A stretch of 46,364 bases of DNA from an uncultured Verrucomicrobia subdivision 3 bacterium (GCA_903865745.1 CAIPKV010000008.1:1-46364); one strand, 5' to 3'. Positions 1 to 8,085 are shown, counted from the first letter of the stretch. The notes: a model not told the origin generated them from the letters alone. Numbers and translations are program-made.

Positions 1-1
1 C

Positions 2-499
2 GGCCGCGAATTCACCATCGCCACCAACCAGGTGGACTTCGCCGTGCCCGCCAAGTTCGGCCTCACCTATCGCGACAAGGACAACTCGAACAAGACGCCG
101 CTGTGCATCCATCGCGCGCCGCTCGGCACGCACGAGCGGTTCATCGGTTTCCTCATCGAGCATTACGCGGGCAATTTCCCGCTCTGGCTCGCGCCGGATC
201 AGGTGCGCGTCATCACGCTCAACGACGACGAAGCGTTGATCAATTACGCCAAACCCATCGTGACCGAATTGCGCGCGAACATGGTGCGCGTGGATGCGGA
301 TTTCAGCGCGACACCGTTCAAGGCGAAGATTTCCAACGCGGAACAATTGCGCGTCCACACGATGCTGGTCATCGGCGGGCGCGACATGGAAGCCGGCGCG
401 GTGAGCGTGCGTCTCCATCACGGTGGTCAACAGGGTGCGAAGCCGAAGGCGGAAGTGGTGGTGGATATTTTGGCGAGTATTAGAGAGCGGCGAGCTTGA
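2..499 (+). CDS. thrS: Threonyl-tRNA synthetase, C-terminal part (5' end outside window)
   Basis: The frame is open from the left edge to a TGA at 497-499 and gives the last ~165 residues of class II threonyl-tRNA synthetase, which charges tRNA-Thr in the cytoplasm. The end of the catalytic core is visible (FGLTY, then IHRAPLGTHERFIGFLIEHY, the motif 3 region with its Arg). It is followed by the anticodon-binding domain (FPLWLAPDQVRV through VRVDAD) and the usual C-terminal GAVSVR and ILASIRER segments. A GTG at 32 is only an internal Val codon. Oddity: about 1.2 kb downstream the last 61 codons occur again as a diverged copy (1685-1873), so the 3' end of this gene has been duplicated around the intervening hydrolase gene. 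The identification is firm. Confidence 0.95.
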   Translation, partial: GREFTIATNQVDFAVPAKFGLTYRDKDNSNKTPLCIHRAPLGTHERFIGFLIEHYAGNFPLWLAPDQVRVITLNDDEALINYAKPIVTELRANMVRVDADFSATPFKAKISNAEQLRVHTMLVIGGRDMEAGAVSVRLHHGGQQGAKPKAEVVVDILASIRERRA

Positions 500-550
500 C
501 CACGGACACAGGCGAGGGGCAGACTGGCGGCGGTTCCAATCCAAACAACC

Positions 551-1672
551 ATGCCAAAAAAATCCAAGCTCCACCACCAACTGATTGCGCTCTTCAGCGC
601 CATCGCCATCCTCGCCGGGCAGATGCCCGCCTCGGCCTGCACGCGGGCGCTTTACGTCGCGAAGGACGGCACGGTGCTCACTGGTCGCTCGATGGACTGG
701 GGCGAGGACATGCACGCCAATATGTGGGTGCTGCCGCGCGGCATGAAGCGCGACGGCATGGGCGGCACGAACACCGTTCAGTGGGTTTCGAAATACGGCA
801 GCCTGATCGTGTCCGGCTACGACATCGGCACCTGCGAAGGCATGAACGAAAAAAGTCTCGTCGTCAACATGCTCGCGCTGGTCGAATCGGATTACGGTAA
901 GCCCGCCGTCGGCGGCAAGGTCATCTGCATGAGCACCTGGGCGCAATATATTTTGGATAACCACGCCACGGTTGCCGAAGCGGTGGCGGATTTGAGCAAA
1001 GAAGAATTCCGCGTGCAAACCATCGTGCTGCCCACGGGTCGGCCCGCCAATATGCATCTCGCGATCTCGGACGCTTCCGGCGACTCGGCTATTTTCGAAT
1101 ACGTGAACGGCAAGCTCGTCATCCATCACGGCAAGAAATTCAAGGTGCTGACCAACTCGCCCATTTACGACCAGCAACTCGCCATCATGGAATACTGGAA
1201 AATGGCCGGTGGCCTGACGAAGTCTCTCCCCGGCACCTCCAGCGCCGCCGACCGTTTTGTCCGTGCCTCGTTCCTGCTCGAAGCGCTTCCGGTCGAGACG
1301 GCGAAAAAATACATCAGCGGTTCACCGCAGGAGAAGTTCCACTATCAGGCGGCGATGTGCGTGCTCTCCCTGATGCGCAGCATCGGGACGCCGCTGGGCT
1401 TTTCCCTCGACGACCAGCCGTGGGTTTCCTCCACCATCTGGCGGACCGTGAGCGACAGTTCCAATCGCATCGTGCTGTTCGATTCCGCCATGACCCCGGC
1501 CACGTTCTGGGTGAAGCTCGACGACCTCGACTTCAAGTCCGGCGCTCCGGTGAAAAAGCTTACGCTCACCGGCGGAAAAACCTACAGCGGCGACGCGACG
1601 GACAAATTCGTCGAAGCCAAGCTATTCAACTTTGCGTCACTCAACACCAAGTTTGAAGAGCCGAAGCAATAG
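551..1672 (+). CDS. Secreted penicillin V acylase / choloylglycine hydrolase family protein
   Basis: 373 residues, an Ntn-hydrolase of the bile salt hydrolase/penicillin V acylase family (peptidase family C59), which cleaves amide bonds of N-acyl substrates. A signal peptide (residues 1-29, ending PASA) is followed directly by Cys30. Signal-peptide removal would therefore expose the nucleophilic N-terminal Cys, as in exported members. Other family residues are visible: Arg46 and Asp49 in GRSMDW, Asn99/Asn106 in GMNEKSLVVN, Asn202 in LTNSP and Arg235 in ADRFVR. The natural substrate is unknown; N-acyl homoserine lactones and N-acyl amino acids are options known in the family. The gene lies between two copies of the thrS 3' end, which suggests that it arrived as an insertion. 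The family call is firm and the substrate is open. Confidence 0.9.
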   Translation: MPKKSKLHHQLIALFSAIAILAGQMPASACTRALYVAKDGTVLTGRSMDWGEDMHANMWVLPRGMKRDGMGGTNTVQWVSKYGSLIVSGYDIGTCEGMNEKSLVVNMLALVESDYGKPAVGGKVICMSTWAQYILDNHATVAEAVADLSKEEFRVQTIVLPTGRPANMHLAISDASGDSAIFEYVNGKLVIHHGKKFKVLTNSPIYDQQLAIMEYWKMAGGLTKSLPGTSSAADRFVRASFLLEALPVETAKKYISGSPQEKFHYQAAMCVLSLMRSIGTPLGFSLDDQPWVSSTIWRTVSDSSNRIVLFDSAMTPATFWVKLDDLDFKSGAPVKKLTLTGGKTYSGDATDKFVEAKLFNFASLNTKFEEPKQ

Positions 1673-1684
1673 CCGGCGACCTCA

Positions 1685-1873
1685 ATGCCCTTCAAGGCGA
1701 AGATTGCCAACGCGGAACAAATGCACGTCCACACGATGCTCGTCATCGGCGGCCGCGACATGGTAGCCGGCGCGGTGAGCGTGCGTCTCCACCACGGCGG
1801 CCCGCAAGGCGCGAAGCCCAAGGCGGAAGTCGTGGCGGACATTCTGGCGAGCATCAAAGAGCGGCGGGCGTAA
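1685..1873 (+). pseudogene. Duplicate 3' fragment of thrS
   Basis: 62 codons that match the last 61 residues of the upstream thrS (54 of 61 identical by direct comparison), with clear nucleotide similarity up to the stop codon. The similarity starts abruptly near 1685, only ~10 bp after the hydrolase stop. There is no catalytic domain and no sign of an own promoter, so this is a remnant rather than a gene. The differences are mostly conservative or synonymous, which suggests either an old duplication or a 3' end derived from a related strain. Confidence 0.85.
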
Positions 1874-1988
1874 TTTTCTTCGCACCGCGCCAAAAAAATT
1901 CCCGTAACGGGTTGTTTCAAAATTCAATTTGAGACGGCTCGTTTTATTGGTAACATCCGTTTGGACGGAAATTTTTCCCGGACTAAAC

Positions 1989-2801
1989 ATGGATGCGATT
2001 GACAGTTTGATTCCCGAAGACACTGGTTCCACGCCGGCGCTGGAGCCAATCGCCATGGTGGCGCTCGATGCCGGGCGGATGCTCATGGAAGCTGGCGCGA
2101 GTGCGAACAGCATTGACGCCATCGTTTCTAAATTTGCACGCGGCCTCGGCGCAGACCGCGTGGACTTGCGCATCGGCTATGCTTCGATGGCCATTACCAT
2201 CGGCATCGGCGCAAACGGCATCACGCGGATGCGCGAGGTCGGGCATCTGGGCGTGAACCAGCGGCTGGACCAAGAACTGTGGCATCTCGCGGAAAAAGTT
2301 TCGCGTAGCGAACTCACAACCTCGCAGACGCGCGCGGAACTCACGCGGCTTGCGACGAAAACGCCACGCCATTCTGCGTGGGTCATGGCGGTGGCGGTGG
2401 GACTGGCGTGCGCGGCATTCGGTCGGTTGTTGAAAGTGGACTGGCTCGGCACCGGCCCGGTTTTTTTCGCGGCGGCCATCGGCCAGCTCATCCGACGCGA
2501 ACTCATTACCCGTCACGTCAATGTTTTCATCTGCGCCGCCGTGGTGGCGTTTTCCGGTTCGCTGCTCGGCGGCCTCGGCGCGCATTGGGCGGGCAGCGCA
2601 AAAATTGATATGGCTATGATCGCCGCCATTTTACTGCTGGTTCCCGGCGTGCCGTCCGTGAATGCGCTGAACGATATTCTCGAAGGCCATCCCACGCTGG
2701 GCAGCGCGCGGGCGGTGACGGTGGCGGTGATTTTAATTTTCGCCGCCGCCGGATTGTGGCTCGGCAAAGTACTGTTGTCGCATTGGGGGATTGAAACATG
2801 A
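1989..2801 (+). CDS. Threonine/serine exporter family, YjjP/ThrE N-terminal-type subunit
   Basis: About 270 residues from ATG 1989; an in-frame TTG at 1929 is less likely. The protein matches the DUF1212/ThrE class. A soluble N-terminal part contains the characteristic segment LDAGRMLMEAGASANSIDAI and a following R-V-D-L-R-I-G-Y stretch. It is followed from about residue 125 by about five hydrophobic segments, with the family signature VPGVPSVNALNDILEGH near the end. In the family these inner-membrane proteins export threonine/serine (Corynebacterium ThrE) or succinate (E. coli YjjPB). The partner membrane half is encoded next and overlaps by ATGA, so the two are very probably co-translated as one transporter. 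The substrate is not predictable. Confidence 0.85.
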   Translation: MDAIDSLIPEDTGSTPALEPIAMVALDAGRMLMEAGASANSIDAIVSKFARGLGADRVDLRIGYASMAITIGIGANGITRMREVGHLGVNQRLDQELWHLAEKVSRSELTTSQTRAELTRLATKTPRHSAWVMAVAVGLACAAFGRLLKVDWLGTGPVFFAAAIGQLIRRELITRHVNVFICAAVVAFSGSLLGGLGAHWAGSAKIDMAMIAAILLLVPGVPSVNALNDILEGHPTLGSARAVTVAVILIFAAAGLWLGKVLLSHWGIET

Positions 2802-3268
2802 ACCTGACGCTTGCATTTCTTTTGCACCAGACTTTGTGCGGCGCGCTGGCTGCCGTCGGCTTCGGTATGCTGTTTAACATCGGCTTCCGCTCGCTGCCGT
2901 GGTGCGCGGTCAGCGGCGCACTCGCGTTGGCCGTGCGCACCTATTGTCTGGATGGACTCGGCTGGAATCTCGAAGCCGCGTCATTCGCCGCCGCGCTCAC
3001 CGTCGGTGCCGCCGTGCAAGTGCTGCGCGCACGCGCGGACATTTCGCAAAACGCGCTGGACGTCGTCGGCTGCATCCCGATGGTGCCCGGCAGCTTTGCG
3101 GCGAAGGCGATTCTTGCCATGTTCGCGCTAACTTCGACCACCACCGACGCATCAGAAACACTCATCACTGCCGTGCAGTTTGCGCTGCGCGTGACCTTTA
3201 CCATCGGCGCGATTGGCACGGGACTGGCGATTCCCACGCTGTTGCTGCGCGTGCGCGTGAGCCGCTGA
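2798..3268 (+). CDS. Threonine/serine exporter family, YjjB/ThrE C-terminal-type subunit
   Basis: 156 residues, almost entirely hydrophobic with about five membrane segments. The family motif CIPMVPGSFAAKAI parallels the VPGVPSVNA motif of the preceding subunit. ATG 2798 overlaps the TGA of the YjjP-like gene (ATGA), a translational-coupling arrangement typical of split ThrE systems such as yjjP-yjjB. In ThrE of Corynebacterium the two halves are fused in one chain. Inferred function is inner-membrane export of small organic or amino acids together with its partner. Confidence 0.85.
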   Translation: MNLTLAFLLHQTLCGALAAVGFGMLFNIGFRSLPWCAVSGALALAVRTYCLDGLGWNLEAASFAAALTVGAAVQVLRARADISQNALDVVGCIPMVPGSFAAKAILAMFALTSTTTDASETLITAVQFALRVTFTIGAIGTGLAIPTLLLRVRVSR

Positions 3269-3310
3269 AGGCGGATTGAGTCGCGCCGCCGCTTGGATTA
3301 TGCTCGCGCC

Positions 3311-3952
3311 ATGAACTGCCTTATCACCGCCGGACCGACTTACGAGCCGCTGGACGACGTGCGCCGGCTTACGAACTTTTCCACCGGTCGGCTGGGCACG
3401 GAGCTGGCCAACTTCCTCGTTGCGCGCGGTCATCGCGTGACGCTGCTGGTTGGCGAAGCGGCGACTTACGCGGGCGAACGCCATGCGCAGTCGGTGAAAG
3501 TATTTTCCACGACGGCGGATTTGCAGGCGAAGCTCAAGGCGTATGCCGGTAAGAAAGTGGACGCCATCTTTCACGCGGCAGCGGTGAGTGACTTTACGTT
3601 CGGCCAGATATTTACCGAAACGAAGGCTGGCGAATTCACCGCGCTCAAGGCTTCCAAGAAGATTTCCACGCGCCAGGGTGCGCTGCTGGCTGAATTGGTG
3701 CCGACACCTAAAATCATTGCCAAGCTGCGCGGCTGGTTTCCCCAGACGAAAATCATCGGTTGGAAGTTTGAAGCCGTCGGTCAGCGCGCGGACGCGCTGC
3801 GGTCGGCGGAACAGCAACTGGCGGATTGCGCGACAGATTACTGCGTGGCCAACGGACCAGCTTACGGAAAAGGATTTAATCTCGTGTCAGTCGGCGGGCG
3901 GAAACATTTTGCGAATGCCGCTGGATTATTTGCCGCTCTGGAACAGATTTAG
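3311..3952 (+). CDS. coaB: Phosphopantothenate-cysteine ligase (CoaB domain only)
   Basis: 213 residues from ATG 3311. The CoaB signature LITAGPTYEPLDDVRRLTNFSTGRLG opens the protein and forms the nucleotide-binding Rossmann part. AAAVSDF and a lysine-rich loop (KASKKISTRQG) follow in the middle, with KIIGWKFE and DYCVANG near the end. CoaB couples CTP or ATP cleavage to condensation of 4'-phosphopantothenate with cysteine in coenzyme A synthesis. Most bacteria have a CoaC-CoaB fusion of ~400 residues. Here the flavin-dependent CoaC decarboxylase domain is absent, so a separate coaC must lie elsewhere. An upstream in-frame TTG would add only six residues. Confidence 0.87.
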   Translation: MNCLITAGPTYEPLDDVRRLTNFSTGRLGTELANFLVARGHRVTLLVGEAATYAGERHAQSVKVFSTTADLQAKLKAYAGKKVDAIFHAAAVSDFTFGQIFTETKAGEFTALKASKKISTRQGALLAELVPTPKIIAKLRGWFPQTKIIGWKFEAVGQRADALRSAEQQLADCATDYCVANGPAYGKGFNLVSVGGRKHFANAAGLFAALEQI

Positions 3953-3953
3953 G

Positions 3954-4026
3954 ATTTACGATCTACGATTTACGAGCCGCAACTAAATTCACGCTGCGCG
4001 TAAATCGTAGATCTTAGATCGTAAAT
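3954..4026. repeat. Long inverted repeat between convergent genes (terminator-like)
   Basis: The left arm (3954-3974, reading ATTTACGATCTACGATTTAC) and right arm (3999-4026) are complementary over about 20 bp apart from a short insertion in the right arm, with a ~24-nt loop. The element sits exactly between the convergent coaB and permease stop codons, so it may act as a bidirectional terminator. The motif CGATTTACGATTTACGA recurs at 14335-14350, which suggests a dispersed element and not a unique terminator. Confidence 0.6.
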
Positions 4027-4030
4027 TCCC

Positions 4031-5851
4031 TTAGACTTCGAAGTTCGCCAGGTGTCTTAATCCCCACTTCAGCGGCAGCCAGCCGATGGCGAAGGACAGC
4101 AGGACAAACCCCGACATGCACGCCAGCGCGAGGCCGATGTGCGCGTGAAAGCCGCCGCCGCCGACCACCAGCAGCGCCAGTGAGGCGATGATGTAGATGG
4201 AGCTCAGCACGAAACACAGCGTCCCGCCGAACCCGCTGACAATCTTGTTCGGGTTCGTTTCATTCACGTTCGGATACAGCACGCCGAGGCCGACCGCGAG
4301 GCCGTTCAGCGCGAAAGTCATCACCGTGACGACCGCGCCAAAGAAGGCGACATCGTTCCACGGCATCTTCAGCAGGTAACACGAGAGCGTGACCAGCGCG
4401 AGCGTCACGGCCAGCGACGCGGAACTGGCGAGCCAGTATTTGGTGGTGACAATGCGCACCAAACCCATCGGCGACATCCCCACTATCCACATGCGCCGGC
4501 CTTCCAACGAAAATTGCGGGAAGACAAACCGCGTGGTGACGGACGCCAGATTGAACGCGCACGCGCCGAGGTTCAGGAACGCGACGGCATGAATCCAGAA
4601 CGGGCTGGTGAGCTGATGCGTGAAGTTGCGCAGGTTGATGATGTACGCGCCGAGCAGGCCGAAGAACATCACCGACTGGCCCCATTGCGTGGTATCGCGC
4701 CAGAACATCCGGATATCTTTCACGGCGATGGCGCGGGTATCGGGCTGGAGCCAGAACAATTTTTCAAAAAGCTTTTCGAGCAAGCCCGGCGTCGCCGAGC
4801 CGCGACCATTGGACCGGGTTAAACTGAATTTGAAGCCGCCGCCCGAGCGGCTTTGCACCGCGGACGCCGTGTCGTAAAACATATTGCCAAAGCGCGTGAA
4901 CGCCAGGCTGCCGAAGAACAGCGTGTTGCTCAACAGCACCGCCGCGAAAAACATGGCGGTCGTCTTGATGCCCTCGGCCCATTGCAAAACCGCGCCGGAG
5001 AGCCAGTAGCTCGGCAGGAACGGGAACAGCGTGAAGCGCGTTTTGGCGAGCAGCCGGTCGAGCGCCTCCAGCGTGCGTTTGTCCAGCAGGTCATCGTCCA
5101 CGGGATTGGACTTCCACCAGAACGCGACGAACGCCAGCAGCACCAGCGCGAGCAGCAGCAGGGTGATCTGAAAACTTTTCCGGTCCAGAAACCGGCCGAT
5201 GACGATGGCCAATGCCGACCCGAACACGCCCGGCAAAATAATGAAGAGGCCGATGAGCAGCGCGGTCAGCGGATAAAAATGCCACGGCACCCCGCGCACC
5301 AGCCCGAAGGCGACGAGCAGCGGCGTGATCAAAAATAAAAACGCCCACGACGCCAGCACGCCGGACTCGATGAATTTCCAATTGAAGATGGTCTGGTTGG
5401 AAACCGGCAGCGATAGCAGAAAGGCGGTCTCGCGATTCCGGAATAAATTGGTGTAGCTGATGATGAGATTGCTCAAGAGCAGCAGCGCGAACAAAAAGGC
5501 GAACAGCGTGTAGAGCAGGCGTTCCGTCAGGACCGCGCCGAGGCCGGGAAATTTGGCGATGAACTGCAGGCCGTAATAGAATAGCTCGAACGCCAGCACG
5601 AGGTAGCCCACCACAAAAAAGCTGATGATGCCGGTGAGCAGCCGCGATTGTTTGCGGACATCCAGCAGCCGCCGCCAGCTATGGGTGGCGTTCACGCGCA
5701 ACAGCAGGAGCAGTTGCGAGGATTTTAATTGGGCAGCGCGGCCGGACACGCGCGAGAAATTAAGCGGCAAACCGGCTGGACGCAATCGCAGAAGGCGCGC
5801 GGCGGGAGGTTTAATCAGGAAAGCCGGAAGGCCGGAAGGGAAGGCGGACAT
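4031..5851 (-). CDS. ABC-2 type transport permease (putative ABC exporter membrane subunit)
   Basis: About 606 residues from ATG 5851; a TTG two codons upstream is also in frame. A basic N-terminal region is followed by at least ten hydrophobic segments in two clusters (about residues 75-270 and 300-600) separated by a polar stretch. The segment NLFRNRETAFLLSLPVSNQTIFNWKFIES is typical of large bacterial ABC exporter permeases, where it precedes the coupling helices. No ATP-binding subunit is encoded next to it, so the partner is elsewhere. The substrate is unknown. It runs opposite to coaB and away from repeat array 1. The class assignment is moderately sure. Confidence 0.7.
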   Translation of the reverse strand: MSAFPSGLPAFLIKPPAARLLRLRPAGLPLNFSRVSGRAAQLKSSQLLLLLRVNATHSWRRLLDVRKQSRLLTGIISFFVVGYLVLAFELFYYGLQFIAKFPGLGAVLTERLLYTLFAFLFALLLLSNLIISYTNLFRNRETAFLLSLPVSNQTIFNWKFIESGVLASWAFLFLITPLLVAFGLVRGVPWHFYPLTALLIGLFIILPGVFGSALAIVIGRFLDRKSFQITLLLLALVLLAFVAFWWKSNPVDDDLLDKRTLEALDRLLAKTRFTLFPFLPSYWLSGAVLQWAEGIKTTAMFFAAVLLSNTLFFGSLAFTRFGNMFYDTASAVQSRSGGGFKFSLTRSNGRGSATPGLLEKLFEKLFWLQPDTRAIAVKDIRMFWRDTTQWGQSVMFFGLLGAYIINLRNFTHQLTSPFWIHAVAFLNLGACAFNLASVTTRFVFPQFSLEGRRMWIVGMSPMGLVRIVTTKYWLASSASLAVTLALVTLSCYLLKMPWNDVAFFGAVVTVMTFALNGLAVGLGVLYPNVNETNPNKIVSGFGGTLCFVLSSIYIIASLALLVVGGGGFHAHIGLALACMSGFVLLSFAIGWLPLKWGLRHLANFEV

Positions 5852-6021
5852 GGGCAAAGTCTTCCGTTTGGACGCGTTGGGCAGCCATTCAGGACAGCAA
5901 AATAGGGTCAGTAAAAAGCATAGGCGGTGTGGCGCGGCATTCGGCGCTAATTAAAACTGTACCCATCGCAGGATCTCTTATTCAGGAAATGTCTCCCTCC
6001 TCGCCGCTCGGCGCTCCATCA

Positions 6022-6452
6022 GCACCCCTTTGTCCGTCCTCGATTCAAGTTCTGCCAAGGGTTGGCAAAGAATCGCCAAGGGGCGTACCACTTTTAATAA
6101 GTAATGCACCCCATTGCCGAAGGTTTGAGAAATCTTTCAAAAGGGGTGACGTGGTTTCCGAGCGGGGCGAGAAGTTTTTCAAAAGGGGTGACGTAGTTTT
6201 GGAAAGGGGTGCACCCCTTTATCCGGGGGGTGCAACCCCAGCCAAAGGGGGGGCACCCCTTGAGCAAAGGTTCGCACCCCTTTACCAAAGAGTGGCCCCT
6301 CTTGAGCAATGGGGTGCACCCCTTGCAGAAAGGTTCGCCCCCCTTGGGCAATATTTGCCACCCCTTTTGAAAAACTTCTCACTACTTTTGTTAAGGGGGA
6401 TGCCCCTTTTGGTAAATAACGACGTTTTTTGCCAAAAAACCGCATTTTTCCA
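6022..6452 (+). repeat. Repeat array 1: about 20 palindromic units, period exactly 21 bp
   Basis: Units start at 6022 and then every 21 bp (6043, 6064, 6085 up to 6442) without a single register slip. The consensus is GCACCCCTTTTG followed by CCAAAGGGGT, so each unit is a degenerate palindrome. ACCCCTTT can pair with AAAGGGGT inside the unit, and GGGGTGCACCCC forms a second dyad at unit borders. Units at 6211, 6253, 6274 and 6316 are closest to consensus; those before 6106 and after 6379 are decayed. The array ends ~78 bp before the start of the 6530 gene. Because 21 is a multiple of three, heptad-like reading frames stay open through it, but none has a convincing start. It is not a CRISPR array: the units are too short and no cas gene is near. 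Confidence 0.85.
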
Positions 6453-6529
6453 GCCGGCAACCCCGGTTGCTCCCTTTAGTCCGGTACAACTCGGTTAACC
6501 AACGCATAGCACAAAGCAGCAATATTATT

Positions 6530-7237
6530 ATGAAACGAAACACTTATTTCCCCATCCGCATCGGGGATCAAATCATCTGGGTCGGTAATTTCGGCGATAA
6601 GCTCACCCATTACGCCGCCGAGCTGGGGCTAAAGGCCGAGGTGCTCGCCGCCATCCTGGCGGATTGCGCGTGGCTCATCTATTGCCTGCAAAAATGGCAG
6701 CCTGCCGTCCGCATCTGGGCGCAGAGCAGCACCACCGTCATCACGGAGATGGAGACTGGCACCGACACCGACGTGCAAGTGCTGCCCTTGTTCATCCCGC
6801 CCCCGTTGCCCACCGGCGTGGTCGCCGTGTTGCCCGGCGTGCTCACCCGCCTGTTCGCCTTCATTCAGATTCTCAAGCGAAACCCCAAGTGCATCGAGTC
6901 CATCAGCATTGACCTCGGCATCATTGGCAGCGCGCAGATCGGGCCGGACCTGACCAGCATCCAACCGGTGTTCACCCTCAGCATCGTGGGTGGGCAAGTG
7001 GTGCTGCATTCCGGTTTTGGTGGCTATGCCGCCTATCTGGATGCCATTGAATGGCAGGTAAACCGCAACGACGGCAAGGGCAGCGTGCCGCTGGTCGTGG
7101 CCATCACGCCCAACTACACGGACCTGCAACCCTTCCCCGTGGCGAGCACGGTCTGGACTTATAGCGCCATCTTTCTGTTGAACAATGTGCGCGTGGGCGT
7201 CTGGAGCCAGTCCGTCAGCATCGCCGTGCAGGCGTGA
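6530..7237 (+). CDS. Unrecognised array-associated protein 1 (helical N-terminus, FN3-like C-terminus)
   Basis: 235 residues from ATG 6530, preceded by the AT-rich sequence GCAATATTATT. There is no signal peptide. Residues ~1-75 look helical (GDQIIWVGNFGDKLTHYAAELGL, then AILADCAWLIYCLQKW). A proline-rich link (PLFIPPPLPTGVV) follows at ~85-100, then a hydrophobic helix (TRLFAFIQILK). The C-terminal ~95 residues look like beta strands of an FN3-type domain and end VGVWSQSVSIAVQA. Proteins of this layout occur as hypothetical proteins in Verrucomicrobiota; no function is known to me. Two more window genes (29287-29904 and 37299-37931) share the layout and the W-S-x-x-V-S ending. Each has a 21-bp-period array upstream. 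Confidence 0.75.
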   Translation: MKRNTYFPIRIGDQIIWVGNFGDKLTHYAAELGLKAEVLAAILADCAWLIYCLQKWQPAVRIWAQSSTTVITEMETGTDTDVQVLPLFIPPPLPTGVVAVLPGVLTRLFAFIQILKRNPKCIESISIDLGIIGSAQIGPDLTSIQPVFTLSIVGGQVVLHSGFGGYAAYLDAIEWQVNRNDGKGSVPLVVAITPNYTDLQPFPVASTVWTYSAIFLLNNVRVGVWSQSVSIAVQA

Positions 7238-7365
7238 AAACAATTTGCCGCCATTTATAGCAGTGGAGTGGACATCATCAGGCTGGGGTAGGCGGCAATT
7301 CTCATGATGCCTCAAGCCATTACAAAAAGCTGAGAGCGACAGTTTTAATGCCCACCTCGCTCACG

Positions 7366-7399
7366 CAGCGGCCTCCGGAAATGGGGGCCGCTGTTTTTT
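7366..7399 (+). terminator. Rho-independent terminator after array-associated gene 1
   Basis: A perfect 8-bp stem (CAGCGGCC at 7366-7373 with GGCCGCTG at 7386-7393) is closed by a 12-nt loop and followed directly by TTTTTT. It lies ~130 bp downstream of the 6530-7237 stop and ends that transcription unit. Confidence 0.85.
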
Positions 7400-7444
7400 A
7401 TGCGACGGCTTCGGGTCGGGCGGGTGAATATTGGTTTAACGACC

Positions 7445-7598
7445 GCCCTCACCCTAACCCTCTCCCCCAGGAGAGGGAACGAGCGAAGACCCGTCCGTTG
7501 AATTCATTGACGGTCTGGCTAATACCGTCGCGGCCATTTTCTAAAGCGCGGGAACCGGTTCACCCTCTCCTCGGGGGAGAGGGCCGGGGTGAGGGCGA
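7445..7598. repeat. REP-like inverted pair A
   Basis: Two oppositely oriented copies of a ~35-nt element at 7445-7478 and 7563-7598. Each contains CCCTCACC, a spacer, and the small palindrome CCCTCTCC...GGAGAGGG. The same element occurs as inverted pairs at 37105-37259 and 38448-38550. It resembles BIME-type REP pairs spread by REP-associated transposases. The low-complexity frames across it are artefacts. Confidence 0.8.
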
Positions 7599-7680
7599 GC
7601 GTCACTCCAAAAAACGGCTGGACTACGAATGACGACCGGCGCAACCTCCACTTCATGAGATCAGCGGTACTGCTCGCTCT

Positions 7681-8085
7681 ATGAGTAAAAACCAGCGCAT
7701 GATTGTTGAAGCGCTTGCACCACCGTTTCTTGTCACGGTTTGTATTGTTGTATTGTCAATTAGACAGGAAGGTTTTTCGCATATTATTGAAGGTTTTTTG
7801 AGTTGCCTACTATTGACATACGTTTTCGGAATCTTCCCCGCCTTTCTATACATGGTTGCTATGGAGCTTTGGTTTCATTTTGGATGGCGCACACGTTGTG
7901 GTTTGCTTTGCACCATCGGATATTCAACATTGCTCGGAACCGTAGCAGCTTACTTGTCGGTTACTATTCTTACGCTCCTTGGATTGTTTGTGGGTTACGA
8001 AGTTTTCTTTTTCCTGCCTGTCGGTGCATTTATCGGGCTGTTGATTGGGTTTTATGTTGGTAGAAAAGAGATATCTGCAACCTAA
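7681..8085 (+). CDS. Hypothetical small integral membrane protein
   Basis: 134 residues from ATG 7681. About four to five hydrophobic segments are visible: LAPPFLVTVCIVVLSI, FLSCLLLTYVFGIFPAFLYM, a segment around IGYSTLLGTVAAYLS, and two near the C-terminus ending in FIGLLIGFYVGRK. The DNA is distinctly more AT-rich than its neighbours, which points to a different origin. No family was recognised and no operon partner is obvious. The gene is isolated between REP pair A and a toxin-antitoxin pair. Confidence 0.6.
   Translation: MSKNQRMIVEALAPPFLVTVCIVVLSIRQEGFSHIIEGFLSCLLLTYVFGIFPAFLYMVAMELWFHFGWRTRCGLLCTIGYSTLLGTVAAYLSVTILTLLGLFVGYEVFFFLPVGAFIGLLIGFYVGRKEISAT

Noticed and set aside
6022-6452. 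CRISPR array
   Set aside because: Unit length of 21 bp is far below CRISPR repeat plus spacer, cores are degenerate, and no cas gene is near. The same holds for 30093-30349 and 38132-38362.
5992-6498. Coding region through array 1 (and similar frames in arrays 2 and 3)
   Set aside because: A 21-bp period keeps three frames open by itself; no credible ribosome binding site for array 1 or 2, and palindromic cores give equal frames on both strands. Kept only as a finding to test.
7348-7632. 94-codon frame across REP pair A
   Set aside because: The frame consists of translated REP sequence (the HPNPLPQERE type of artefact) and spans a terminator.
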